NCBI GenBank assembly: GCA_031284745.1
Contig: JAITXJ010000042.1
Coordinates: 1-50,491, forward strand
Length of the DNA stretch: 50,491 nt
Origin: Acholeplasmatales bacterium
GTDB taxonomy: Bacteria; Bacillota_I; Bacilli_A; Acholeplasmatales; Acholeplasmataceae
Reading direction: 5' to 3'
Position numbers and translations under genes: made by a program. Shown one piece after another: positions 19,044-27,167 of the stretch (position 1 is the stretch's first letter; each line of letters begins with the position of its first letter). The notes under the pieces are model-generated. The model ran no database searches, was not told the origin of the DNA, and was given only the letters and a program-made list of their open reading frames with translations.

Positions 19044-19072
19044 AAAAAAAGAGATGCAAATCTCTTTTTTTA
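19044..19072. terminator. Bidirectional intrinsic terminator
   Basis: Stem AGAGAT/ATCTCT with a GCAA loop, flanked by A7 on one side and T7 on the other. It can serve the ATPase operon on + and rnpB on -. Confidence 0.9.
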
Positions 19073-19075
19073 TTG

Positions 19076-19410
19076 TAAACTGATGGTAATAAGCCATTTT
19101 CTGTATTAGGTAATTATTTATCTCGAATTTCTTCGTAAGTTTTAATTTTAATTCATTAAAACTCATTCCCCTACCAAATTTGGGTTTCTAGCTTGTAAGG
19201 TTTACCGCGTTTCATTTATTTAGTTGCCTAAATAACTCGTCTCTGTGGCACTTTATAGATTACTAATCCCTAAAAGGGGTGGTTCATCCGCTGTCACTGG
19301 TTAGGTGCCCTAAGTTATTTTTTCCTTAGGTACAAACACTACAATCATCGCAGACTGTGCTAGTATGGACTTTCCTATCTATTTTTATAGATCAATTACC
19401 TGCCATCAGC
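19076..19410 (-). ncRNA. rnpB: RNase P RNA, class B
   Basis: Catalytic RNA that removes tRNA 5' leaders. On the minus strand the ends pair as P1 (CTGATGG near the 5' end and CCATCAG near the 3' end). The conserved core reads AGGAAAGTCCATACTAGCAC, then ATTGTAGTGTTTGT, then AAAGTGCCACAGAGACGA, AACGCGGTAAACC, and AGAAACCCAAATTTGGTAGG, all characteristic of the Bacillus (class B) type. The 3' part is shorter than that of B. subtilis. The 5' end at 19410 lies 6 bases beyond an extended -10, and transcription ends at the bidirectional terminator. Confidence 0.97.
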
Positions 19411-19416
19411 AAAACA

Positions 19417-19425
19417 ATTATAACA
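19417..19425 (-). promoter_or_regulatory. Extended -10 promoter of rnpB
   Basis: Minus-strand TGTTATAAT (TGn plus perfect TATAAT at 19422-19417). The 6-base gap to the P1 helix fixes the start site and calibrates the other promoters in the window. Confidence 0.75.
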
Positions 19426-19447
19426 AATAATCCAAGATTATGGATAT

Positions 19448-21682
19448 TTAATTATTTCGGGGTTTGTTTTTAAAATCTTTGTTTCTGGAAGAATTATGGT
19501 CATTGCGTTTTTGATAATCACGAGGTTTGGATTCACGTTTTTCTTGAACCGGAATACCTTCTGTAAAGGCATCCTTTCGTGATAAATCAATTCGACCTTT
19601 ATCATCAATACCAATTACTTTAACAATTACTTGATCGCCTAAATTCAGAACATCAGTAACTTTTTCGACCCGTTGTTCACTAATTTTGGAAATATGAAGT
19701 AATCCTTCACAACCATTCCACAATTCAACAAAAGCCCCATATGCTTCAATACGCATTACTTTTCCTTCGTAAACTGCCCCAATTTGTGCTTCTTTGATAA
19801 TTTCTTCAATGGCCTTGATAGTTTCTTCTAAAACATTTTTATCCATATGCATAACATAGACACGACCATCTTGTTCAATATCAATTTTTACTCCCGGATG
19901 AGCATCAATAATTGCATTAATAACTTTTCCGCCTGATCCGATCACTTCTTTGATCTTTTCTGGTTTAATTTTAATCATTTTAACTTTAGGGGCCCATGGA
20001 GACATTTCTTCTCTGGACTTTGCTAAAGTAGTTAACATATGATTTAAAATCTCGATTCGTCCTTTTTTAGCTTGATTTAAAGCTTCTTCTAAAATTTGCG
20101 GAGTAATCCCATCAATTTTAATATCCATTTGTAAAGCAACGATTCCATCAAAAGTTCCCGCTACCTTAAAATCCATATCTCCTTCATGATCTTCCATGCC
20201 TTGAATGTCGGTTAAAATTGTATAATGTTCCCCTTCCTTGATTAATCCCATCGCAATACCCGCTACTGGAGCTTTAATAGGAACTCCGGCATCCATTAGG
20301 GCTAAGCAGCCACTACAAATAGTTGCTTGCGAAGAAGAACCGTTGGATTCTAAAATCTCGGAAACAATTCTAATAGTATAAGGGAACTCTTCTTCGTTCG
20401 GAATAACTTGAGCAAGAGCCCGTTCACCTAAGGCACCATGACCTATTTCTCGGCGACCAGGTGAGCCATAACGCCCAGTTTCCCCAACGCTATATTGTGG
20501 GAAGTTATAATGAAGCATGAAACGCTTGGAATCTTCTAAAGTTAAGCCATCAATAATTTGATTTTCTTTTAAAGAACCTAAAGTAACAGTTCCTAGTGAT
20601 TGAGTTTGGCCTCTGGTAAAAAGAGCGCTACCATGAACTCGCGGTAGTAAACCTACACGCGAAGAAAGTGGTCTAATTTCATCAACACCTCTTCCATCAG
20701 GACGAATTTTATCTACGGTAATTAATCTTCGAACTTCTTTGGTGACGATATGATCTAACACCGCCTTAACTTGCTTTAAATAGTTTTCTTGTTCTTGATA
20801 ATCAAAGACTTCTACTTCCCCTACTTTCTTGAGAAATGGTACTTCTTTAGCAAGCTCTAATTCCTTATTAATAATAAGATCAATCGCTTGATAACGTTCT
20901 AATTTTTCCTTAATAGAAACCGCTTTAACTAATTTAGCTTGACATTTTTTGGTCAATTTAGTAGTTAATTCTTTGCTAATGGTAAATAATTTAGATGGAA
21001 CTTTAGCAACACCAATTTCCTTGACAATTTTATTTTGAAATTGACAGAGTTTTTTAATTTCCGCATGACCATAAGCAATAGCATCTAACATTTCCTTTTC
21101 AGAGGCTTGTTTAGCACCAGCTTCCACCATATTAATGGCGTCTTTTGTTCCAGCAACTGTTAAATTGATTTTTGAGTCACCAAGTTCAGCGTTAGTTGGA
21201 TTTCCAATATAAACCCCATCTTTATAGCCAACAATCGCTCCTGCAATCGGTCCTAAAAAAGGAATATCCGATAAACTTAAAACAAGACTAGAACCAAATA
21301 AGGCCGCCATCACTGAAGAACAGTCTGGATCATTTGATAAAACAGTATTAATTACTTGGACTTCATCATTAAAACCTTGATCAAATAATGGTCGAATTGG
21401 ACGATCAATCAAGCGTGAAGCTAAAGTTTCTTGTTCAGTTGGACGAGATTCACGTTTTAAAAAACCCCCTGGAATTTTCCCAGCGGCATAAAGTTTTTCT
21501 TGATATAACACCATTAATGGGAAGAAATCTTGATTTAAAAGCGTTTCTTTCGAAACTACTACACTTAAAACACAAGTATCTCCATAATATACTAAAGCTC
21601 CCGCTTTAGTTTGTAACGCTACTTCGCCTATTTCTACGCGGAGTTTTCTACCAAAATAGGTAGTTTCATAAATTTTTTTCAT
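19448..21682 (-). CDS. pnp: Polynucleotide phosphorylase
   Basis: 3'-5' phosphorolytic exoribonuclease, 744 residues, trimeric in the cytoplasm. The first RNase PH-like domain begins at the N-terminus (KIPGGFLKRESRPTEQE with the FFRR-loop region). The second has the active-site stretch QTICSG/MDAGVPIKAPVAGIAMGL and TDIQGMEDHEGDMDFKVAGT with its catalytic Asp residues. KH (IGSGGKVINAI) and S1 (GKVMRIEAYGAFVEL) domains follow, then a short basic tail. The ATG has AAGGAG, and an extended -10 (TGGTATAAT) lies 50 bases upstream, separating it from rpsO. It sits next to S15 as in many bacteria, and rnpB lies directly downstream. Confidence 0.97.
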   Translation of the reverse strand: MKKIYETTYFGRKLRVEIGEVALQTKAGALVYYGDTCVLSVVVSKETLLNQDFFPLMVLYQEKLYAAGKIPGGFLKRESRPTEQETLASRLIDRPIRPLFDQGFNDEVQVINTVLSNDPDCSSVMAALFGSSLVLSLSDIPFLGPIAGAIVGYKDGVYIGNPTNAELGDSKINLTVAGTKDAINMVEAGAKQASEKEMLDAIAYGHAEIKKLCQFQNKIVKEIGVAKVPSKLFTISKELTTKLTKKCQAKLVKAVSIKEKLERYQAIDLIINKELELAKEVPFLKKVGEVEVFDYQEQENYLKQVKAVLDHIVTKEVRRLITVDKIRPDGRGVDEIRPLSSRVGLLPRVHGSALFTRGQTQSLGTVTLGSLKENQIIDGLTLEDSKRFMLHYNFPQYSVGETGRYGSPGRREIGHGALGERALAQVIPNEEEFPYTIRIVSEILESNGSSSQATICSGCLALMDAGVPIKAPVAGIAMGLIKEGEHYTILTDIQGMEDHEGDMDFKVAGTFDGIVALQMDIKIDGITPQILEEALNQAKKGRIEILNHMLTTLAKSREEMSPWAPKVKMIKIKPEKIKEVIGSGGKVINAIIDAHPGVKIDIEQDGRVYVMHMDKNVLEETIKAIEEIIKEAQIGAVYEGKVMRIEAYGAFVELWNGCEGLLHISKISEQRVEKVTDVLNLGDQVIVKVIGIDDKGRIDLSRKDAFTEGIPVQEKRESKPRDYQKRNDHNSSRNKDFKNKPRNN

Positions 21683-21731
21683 AATAAAGTCTCCTTCACT
21701 TATTATCTATATCCCATATAAATACCTAAAT

Positions 21732-21740
21732 ATTATACCA
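21732..21740 (-). promoter_or_regulatory. Extended -10 promoter of pnp
   Basis: Minus-strand TGGTATAAT, about 50 bases before the pnp ATG; it implies a 40-base leader that includes the AAGGAG site. Confidence 0.55.
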
Positions 21741-21832
21741 AAATTCTCTAAAATTTTAAATATGATGAGAAAAAATATTTTATAATTTAAAATAAAATAA
21801 CTAGTAACCTGAGAATAATTTTATGAGCAATT

Positions 21833-21854
21833 AAAGAAAAAGGGTATTAACCCT
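21833..21854 (-). terminator. Terminator overlapping the rpsO stop codon
   Basis: Minus-strand AGGGT-TAAT-ACCCT followed by TTTTTCTTT. The 5' arm of the stem includes two bases of the rpsO stop codon. Confidence 0.6.
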
Positions 21855-22122
21855 ATTTTCTTAATTTTAATTTTTCTTTTAAAGTATTGTATGCAACACT
21901 ATCATGAGTTCTTAAATATCTAAGCAATCGGCTACGATGTCCAATTTTTAAATAAAGACCTCGACGAGAATGCTCATCTTGTTTGTGAACTTTTAAATGT
22001 TCATTTAATTCCACAATTTCTGCGGTAAGGATAGCGACCTGGACTTCAGTTGAGCCAGAGTCATGTTCATCTCGACGAAACAATTCAATGATTTGTTGTT
22101 TCTTAGATTTTTCTAGGGCCAT
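21853..22122 (-). CDS. rpsO: 30S ribosomal protein S15
   Basis: Primary 16S-binding protein of the small-subunit platform, 89 residues, full length. The signature is clear: DEHDSGSTEVQVAILT at about 15-30, LNEHLKVHKQDEHSRRGL, and GHRSRLLRYLR. AAAAGGAG precedes the ATG. A 66-base leader with a hairpin may allow S15 to repress its own translation, and a terminator overlaps the stop codon. Confidence 0.97.
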   Translation of the reverse strand: MALEKSKKQQIIELFRRDEHDSGSTEVQVAILTAEIVELNEHLKVHKQDEHSRRGLYLKIGHRSRLLRYLRTHDSVAYNTLKEKLKLRK

Positions 22123-22188
22123 AATTTTCTCCTTTTTACGAGTTATCCAGAGCTGAGGTTTGGCACTCCAAAGCTACAGAAAACTTAC
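22123..22188 (-). promoter_or_regulatory. Possible S15 autoregulatory leader
   Basis: Predicted transcript start at 22188, 6 bases after TGATAAAAT at 22203-22195. The leader can form a TTTGG-AGTG-CCAAA hairpin flanked by a CTG/CAG pairing ahead of the Shine-Dalgarno. S15 leaders in bacteria mimic its 16S site. The match here is structural guesswork. Confidence 0.35.
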
Positions 22189-22227
22189 CATATAATTTTA
22201 TCATAATTTTCAAAATAAATATAAAAT

Positions 22228-22611
22228 TTAATTTTTTGGTAGATAATCAACTTTTTTTTCTTTTTTCTTCTTTAATTTTTCTTTTAAACGCCATAAAGAG
22301 GAACCTTCGAAACCAAAATAAACTTTTAATTCATCGATAGCCAAATCAGTTTCTACTAATTTTTGACGGATCTCTTCTCGGTCTTTATACGAAATCACTT
22401 CTTTTTTCGCAAAATATTCCTTGCTTTCATCTTCAACAACAATAGGTGTTACATCATCGATGTCCAGTTGAATAGGATCTCTAACAAAAACCGATCTACG
22501 CAGATACTTCGTTAATTCGATTTGTAAAAGAGCTAAGGTTTCAATAGCATCACTTAAAGCTAAACAATCATATTTTTTGAATAAGCTATTATATAAAATC
22601 TTCTTTTTCAT
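22228..22611 (-). CDS. Unknown 127-residue protein downstream of RNase J2-like gene
   Basis: Not recognised. It opens with a basic segment, has an acidic centre (DIDDVTPIVVEDESKEYF) and ends in a Lys/Glu-rich helix (KEKLKKKKEKKVDYLPKN), with no Cys motif or membrane segment. An AGGAG precedes the ATG, and the gene starts 7 bases after the RNase J-like stop, so the two are co-transcribed. It is not RpoY, which neighbours rnjA in other Firmicutes and is smaller. A role as an RNase J partner is possible from position only. Confidence 0.6.
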   Translation of the reverse strand: MKKKILYNSLFKKYDCLALSDAIETLALLQIELTKYLRRSVFVRDPIQLDIDDVTPIVVEDESKEYFAKKEVISYKDREEIRQKLVETDLAIDELKVYFGFEGSSLWRLKEKLKKKKEKKVDYLPKN

Positions 22612-22618
22612 ATTTCTC

Positions 22619-24289
22619 CTAAATAAAGACGGAAAGAGGAATAATTACCGGACTACGCTTGGTTAAATCAAAGATAAACTCTTTTAAGTTTTCTTTAATA
22701 AATTTACGATAATCATTGGAATCTAGAACCTTAATCACTTTTAAATAACGTAAGGTAATATCAATAAATCTCTTTTTAATCGAAGCTAATATTTCTTCAC
22801 TTTGTTCTAGATAAACAAAGCCCTTGGTCACTAATTCAATATTTGATAGTAATTTACGACTTTCTTGTTCAATATGGGCCACAATAATTAAAGTTCCATT
22901 TTCTGATAAAGCTAAGCGATCTTTCATGATTTGATCACCAATATCATTAACAGGCGTTCCATCAATTAAAATTTCCGAAACTCCGACATCGCCATGGGAA
23001 GCAAAGATTTTTTGTTCTTCCACGTATAACATATCACCATTTTCTAACACAAAACAGTGGTTATTGTCATAATCCAATTCTTTTGCAATGTTTTTTAAGG
23101 TATATAAATGTCGATACTCGCCTATGATCGGAATAATATAATGGGGTTTTAAAATATTAATCATCATTTTAATTTCCTCGATTGTGGCGTGAGTGGTGGG
23201 AAAGAGGGTTTTATCGATGGTTTTGATATTGGAATTAGTTCGATAAAGTAAATCTAGCGTCTTAGCTGCCATCTTTTCAATTCCAGTAGCAGGAGGAGTT
23301 AAAATAATAACTGTATCATCGCTGGTAAAGCGAATAAATTTATCAGTATTGTTATACATATTTTGTAACATAAAATATGGTTCATTACGAACTCCTAAAA
23401 CTAAAACCACTAAGTCTTCGATTTCATTTTCTTCGAGAGACTCTTCGTTAAAGCGATATAACTTGTTTTCATCGATTTTTATGAGCCCTTTATCGATTGC
23501 AATATCCACTAATTTTTGTCCTTTTTTCCCTCTTAAACCAATTTTCTTATTATATTGGTTGCATAAATCGATGACATCTTGAATTAGTCGTAAATTGGAA
23601 GAAAATAAAGAAATAATTATTCGATGATTGGCATTAGAAAAAATGGAATCCAATTTAGTTTTAAAGAGAAAACTCGATGAATCATTACCATAAGTAAAAG
23701 TTCCCAAAGATTCAATTAATAAAAGAAAAACTCCTTCTTTGGCAATTTGACATAATTTATCCAAATCCGTTAGATAATTGCCATCGCGAGTTTGGATGAA
23801 ATTAAAATTAGAAGTATAAATGATATTACCCTTAAAAGTATTGATGCATAAACCCAAACATCCTGGAATGCTATGACCAACTTTAAAAAAAGAAAAGGTC
23901 GCATCCTCAAAATTAATGATGGAGTTTTCATCTATTTCATGAAATTCAAAATCATGATAATCCACATCATTTAAAGTTAAATTATTCTTTAAAATAGTCA
24001 AAGTAAATTCGGAAGCATAGACCGGAATGTTAATTTCCTTTAAAATATAGCCAACCGCCCCAATATGATCTTCATGAGCGTGCGATAAAAAGATTCCTTT
24101 AATAAGATTTTTTACACGGACTAACGAGTTAAAATTGGGGATGATTTCATCCACTCCAAATAAATCACTACTCGGATATTTTAATCCCGCGTCAACGATG
24201 AATACGCTGTTATTAATGTATAAGCAATATAAATTTTTCCCATCTTCGCCAAGTCCGCCCAACGCAAAGAATCTGATTTTGTTTTCCAT
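22619..24289 (-). CDS. rnjB: RNase J-family protein, J2-like, altered active site
   Basis: Metallo-beta-lactamase/beta-CASP protein of 556 residues, normal for RNase J, with the C-terminal dimerisation region retained. The first metal motif HAHEDH (70-75) and GHSIPG (138-143) are present. Several other catalytic positions differ from RNase J1: the usual GDFKFD is SNFNFI (Asn161 replaces the metal-binding Asp), SDSTN is ESLGT, and HGEYR is IGEYR (Ile389 replaces His). This resembles RNase J2, which has weak activity and mainly partners J1. The position next to rpsO-pnp is also like B. subtilis rnjB. An extended -10 lies 19 bases upstream and GGAG precedes the ATG. Confidence 0.85.
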   Translation of the reverse strand: MENKIRFFALGGLGEDGKNLYCLYINNSVFIVDAGLKYPSSDLFGVDEIIPNFNSLVRVKNLIKGIFLSHAHEDHIGAVGYILKEINIPVYASEFTLTILKNNLTLNDVDYHDFEFHEIDENSIINFEDATFSFFKVGHSIPGCLGLCINTFKGNIIYTSNFNFIQTRDGNYLTDLDKLCQIAKEGVFLLLIESLGTFTYGNDSSSFLFKTKLDSIFSNANHRIIISLFSSNLRLIQDVIDLCNQYNKKIGLRGKKGQKLVDIAIDKGLIKIDENKLYRFNEESLEENEIEDLVVLVLGVRNEPYFMLQNMYNNTDKFIRFTSDDTVIILTPPATGIEKMAAKTLDLLYRTNSNIKTIDKTLFPTTHATIEEIKMMINILKPHYIIPIIGEYRHLYTLKNIAKELDYDNNHCFVLENGDMLYVEEQKIFASHGDVGVSEILIDGTPVNDIGDQIMKDRLALSENGTLIIVAHIEQESRKLLSNIELVTKGFVYLEQSEEILASIKKRFIDITLRYLKVIKVLDSNDYRKFIKENLKEFIFDLTKRSPVIIPLSVFI

Positions 24290-24307
24290 AAGAACTCCAA
24301 TACTAAA

Positions 24308-24316
24308 ATTATACCA
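24308..24316 (-). promoter_or_regulatory. Extended -10 promoter of the RNase J2-like gene
   Basis: Minus-strand TGGTATAAT, giving a leader of about 12 bases with GGAG. It is back-to-back with the recU promoter. Confidence 0.55.
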
Positions 24317-24330
24317 AATTTTTAAAAAAT

Positions 24331-24339
24331 TGATATATT
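24331..24339 (+). promoter_or_regulatory. Extended -10 promoter of recU
   Basis: TGATATATT, with 6 bases between it and the recU ATG and no Shine-Dalgarno. This predicts a leaderless message. Confidence 0.5.
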
Positions 24340-24345
24340 ATTTAT

Positions 24346-24912
24346 ATGATTAACTATCCTAACATGAAAACCCATCAAACTAAAAACAATTATTCCAACA
24401 AAGGAATGACCCTTGAACACGATATTGAAAAGTCCAATCTTTTTTACTTAACCGAAAAAATTGCTTGCATTTATAAAAAACCAACCCCGGTTCAAATAGT
24501 AAAGGTGGAATTTCCCGCACGCAATAAGGCTAAAATTGTTGAAGCTTATTATCGTAGTGCTTCGACAACGGATTATAATGGCGTGTTTCAAGGCCACTAT
24601 ATCGATTTCGATGCTAAAGAATTTAGTGGGGCCACTAGTTTCCCTTTGAAAAATATTGAACCTCATCAAATAAAGCATTTAAACGAATGCAGTTTCCATG
24701 GGGGAATTACCTTTCTAATTGTGGCTTGGAAAAAATATGGTGAATACTATTTGATTCCTTGGAAGGTTATTAATGAGATAATCTTATCCCAAGAAAGACA
24801 ATCTCTTTCTTATCAATTATTTAAAGAAAAAGCCTATCTAATTAAAGAAGGCTTTAATCCCCGTTTAGATTATTTAAAAATTGTGGCCGAACACTTGATC
24901 GAAGATAAATAA
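24346..24912 (+). CDS. recU: Holliday junction resolvase RecU
   Basis: Resolves four-way junctions made during recombination and acts with RuvAB, whose genes are at 38181-39739. It has 188 residues with the family order: NKGMTLEHDIEKSN, KKPTPVQIV, STTDYNGVFQGHYIDFDAKEF, SFPLKNIEPHQIKHL and a C-terminal FNPRLDYL. Catalytic Asp76 and Lys91 are present. The usual Glu of EAK is Asp89 (DAK), a conservative but active-site change. The first ATG is chosen because it gives the family N-terminus and lies 6 bases after an extended -10. Confidence 0.93.
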   Translation: MINYPNMKTHQTKNNYSNKGMTLEHDIEKSNLFYLTEKIACIYKKPTPVQIVKVEFPARNKAKIVEAYYRSASTTDYNGVFQGHYIDFDAKEFSGATSFPLKNIEPHQIKHLNECSFHGGITFLIVAWKKYGEYYLIPWKVINEIILSQERQSLSYQLFKEKAYLIKEGFNPRLDYLKIVAEHLIEDK

Positions 24913-24930
24913 AAGTTTTACTTTTTTTTT
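24911..24930 (+). terminator. Weak AT-rich terminator of recU
   Basis: AAAAGT-TTT-ACTTTT immediately after the stop codon, followed by more T. The stem is short and has a single G-C pair. Confidence 0.5.
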
Positions 24931-24978
24931 CATTCATCTTTAGCTTCTAAATATTACTAATATTTAATAACTCCGAGT

Positions 24979-25626
24979 TTATAAATTATTTTGATTATTT
25001 TCGTCAGTAGAAGTATTTTCTTGGATACTACTCGAAGAATTTTGACCTTCAAGAGTGTTAGATGTCGTATAGTCATAGAAAAGTTTTCGGGTTAAAGAGT
25101 TATATGGATACCAAATGGACACTCCTACCACTAAACATAAAACCGTCGAAGTCAACATGTATGGACCATTATATAAAACAAAAGAATAAAACCATAAATT
25201 ACCTTCAGCGTATGCTGCCCAGATAGTTACTCCACTAATACTTAAAACCACATATCTTAGAAAACTACCCAGTAAAATAGCTCCAATAAAAGAAATGATT
25301 TTATTTTTTGGTTTAAGAAAGAAACCTAAACCTAAGACCATCGCGGGAATAATATAATCTAGTGCCCAAGACCAAGCGGTATAGTCATGGCCACTAATAG
25401 CCCAATTAATTACTCCAAAGATTAAACCACCAAATAGTCCATAGTACCACCCACAAGAAAAACCAACTAAAATTATTGGTAACATGGAAAGTCCAAAATA
25501 ATTTCCTCCATTATAACCATTAATGTTTAAACCAGGAACAAAATCTGTCAAAACCTCCAGAACGATGGCTAAAGCGACTAATGATGAACTAAAGATTAAT
25601 TTGCGTAACTCAATTTGCTTTTTCAT
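24979..25626 (-). CDS. thiT: Thiamine ECF transporter substrate-binding component ThiT
   Basis: S component of an energy-coupling-factor transporter, 215 residues with six hydrophobic segments. The EVLTDFVPGLNINGYNGGNYFG region, the GLFGGLIFGVINW segment and the tryptophan-rich DYTAWSWALDY stretch agree with ThiT, which binds thiamine through aromatic residues. A TPP riboswitch directly upstream confirms a thiamine role. The C-terminal 30 residues are polar (Ser, Asn, Gln). The energising EcfA and EcfT subunits are not in the window, so it must use a shared module. Confidence 0.93.
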   Translation of the reverse strand: MKKQIELRKLIFSSSLVALAIVLEVLTDFVPGLNINGYNGGNYFGLSMLPIILVGFSCGWYYGLFGGLIFGVINWAISGHDYTAWSWALDYIIPAMVLGLGFFLKPKNKIISFIGAILLGSFLRYVVLSISGVTIWAAYAEGNLWFYSFVLYNGPYMLTSTVLCLVVGVSIWYPYNSLTRKLFYDYTTSNTLEGQNSSSSIQENTSTDENNQNNL

Positions 25627-25633
25627 AAAAAAT

Positions 25634-25659
25634 ACTCCTTTCTAGTTTTAGAAAAGAGT
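25634..25659 (-). promoter_or_regulatory. Riboswitch expression platform: hairpin holding the thiT Shine-Dalgarno
   Basis: An 11-bp stem (ACTCTTTTCTA with TAGAAAGGAGT, one G-U pair) and a 4-base loop. The 3' arm contains AAAGGAG, and ATTTTTT then leads into the ATG. It can both hide the ribosome site and act as a terminator. Confidence 0.7.
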
Positions 25660-25674
25660 AATAAATGCCTGTTT

Positions 25675-25749
25675 CTTTCCCTCCGCTAGTATTATCTAGA
25701 TCAGGTAATAAGGGTTTAATTCTCAAAGCCGAAGCCTTCCCCTAAGATT
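25675..25749 (-). promoter_or_regulatory. TPP riboswitch
   Basis: Minus-strand core elements of the THI-box occur in order: AGGGGAAGGC, TTTGAGA (variant of CTGAGA), AAACCCTT, ACCTGATCTAGATAATACTA and GCGGAGGGAA. High thiamine pyrophosphate should switch thiT off through the hairpin at 25634-25659. Confidence 0.95.
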
Positions 25750-25787
25750 ACATAAATGATTATAGCACTTTTGTTGATAAAAATAAA

Positions 25788-27083
25788 TTAGATAACTTTT
25801 TTAATGAGTTTTTGTTTTGGTGGTTTATTGCCCACGATGATAGCGCTTTGAACAATAGCTTTGGCTTCAAGAAGACCTTTGTTATGATGGTAAATGACCG
25901 CAAGACTATCGCCTTGTTTCACTTGGTCTCCAACTTTTTTATTTAGGACAATTCCGACATCTAATAAGATCTTATCTCCGATAGTTTCTCGACCAGCTCC
26001 TAAATATTTAGCCGCATTTCCTAAACTAAGGGCATCGGTCTTTTTGATATAACCGCTACTTTGAGCAAATACTTCTTCCTTTAGAACACCTTTAAGCAAA
26101 ACTTGTGGATGCGAAATAATTTCTGGGTCGCCGCCTTGAGCTTTAATCATTTGGCTAAGTTTATCCAAAGCCACCCCACTATCCATGATCTGTCTTAATT
26201 TATTATAAGCTACATTAAAGGAAACTTCTAGTTGGGAAGCTAAGAGCAATTGGGCACCAATAACTGCACAGACGTGAACCAGATCTTCAGGTCCTTGTCC
26301 CTTAAGCGTTGCAATGGCTTCAATCACTTCTAGACTATTACCAATAGCCAAACCTAGAGGCTCATCCATGTCTGTCAAAATTGCTTTGATGTTTTTGCCT
26401 TGTGACTGACCAATCCTAATCATTAACTTAGCTAATTTAGTAGCTTCGCTCACATTTTTCATAAAAGCTCCACTGCCAACTTTGACATCTAAACATATAC
26501 AATCAGCCCCGGAGGCTAATTTCTTACTCATAATACTAGAAGCAATCAAACTTCGATTCGAAACAGTTTCACTGACGTCTCTTAAAGCATAGATTTTTTT
26601 GTCAGCTGGTGCGATATGACCAGTTTGACCAATAATCGCTAAACCAATACTTGTTAATTGTTGCTTAAATTCATCGACACTTAATGATGTTCGGAAGCCT
26701 GGAATAGCTTCTAATTTATCAATCGTACCCCCAGTATGACCTAATCCTCGTCCACTCATTTTGGCTACCACTAGTCCACTATAAGCTAAAATAGGTCCTA
26801 AAACCAGACTAACCTTATCGCCTACCCCTCCGGTAGAATGTTTATCAACTTTGATACCAGGAACATCGCTTAAATCTAAAACGTCGCCACTATCACGCAT
26901 GCTTAAAGCCAGGTTAATGGTTTCTTCATCATTCATTCCATTGATATAAATCGCCATTAAAAGGGCACTAGCCTGATAATCAGGAATTAAACCCTTCGTA
27001 TAATTATCAATAAAATATTCTATTTCCGCTTTCGTTAATACTTGGTGGTCTCTCTTTTTGGCAATGATTTCTAAAATATGCAT
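25788..27083 (-). CDS. pdp: Pyrimidine-nucleoside phosphorylase
   Basis: Cleaves uridine and thymidine to base and sugar-1-phosphate for nucleoside salvage, 431 residues, full length. It has the family signature DKHSTGGVGDKVSL near residues 80-93, SGRGLGHTGGTIDKLE and the SRKLAS-like catalytic segment SSIMSKKLASG, with a C-terminal alpha/beta domain. The ATG follows AAGGAG, and a TATAAT lies about 30 bases upstream. Single-gene unit before the thiT riboswitch. Thymidine phosphorylase (deoA) is the close alternative; Bacillus-type Pdp accepts both substrates. Confidence 0.93.
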   Translation of the reverse strand: MHILEIIAKKRDHQVLTKAEIEYFIDNYTKGLIPDYQASALLMAIYINGMNDEETINLALSMRDSGDVLDLSDVPGIKVDKHSTGGVGDKVSLVLGPILAYSGLVVAKMSGRGLGHTGGTIDKLEAIPGFRTSLSVDEFKQQLTSIGLAIIGQTGHIAPADKKIYALRDVSETVSNRSLIASSIMSKKLASGADCICLDVKVGSGAFMKNVSEATKLAKLMIRIGQSQGKNIKAILTDMDEPLGLAIGNSLEVIEAIATLKGQGPEDLVHVCAVIGAQLLLASQLEVSFNVAYNKLRQIMDSGVALDKLSQMIKAQGGDPEIISHPQVLLKGVLKEEVFAQSSGYIKKTDALSLGNAAKYLGAGRETIGDKILLDVGIVLNKKVGDQVKQGDSLAVIYHHNKGLLEAKAIVQSAIIVGNKPPKQKLIKKVI

Positions 27084-27132
27084 AGGTCTCCTTGAAATAA
27101 TTCTACTATTATTATACTAAATTTCCATACTT

Positions 27133-27161
27133 TTGGCAAAATTTTAAAAATTTATTATAAT
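27133..27161 (+). promoter_or_regulatory. Consensus promoter of the histidine phosphatase gene
   Basis: TTGGCA at 27133-27138, a 17-base spacer and TATAAT at 27156-27161. The ATG comes 6 bases later, so transcription should begin at the start codon. Confidence 0.75.
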
Positions 27162-27167
27162 TATAGT

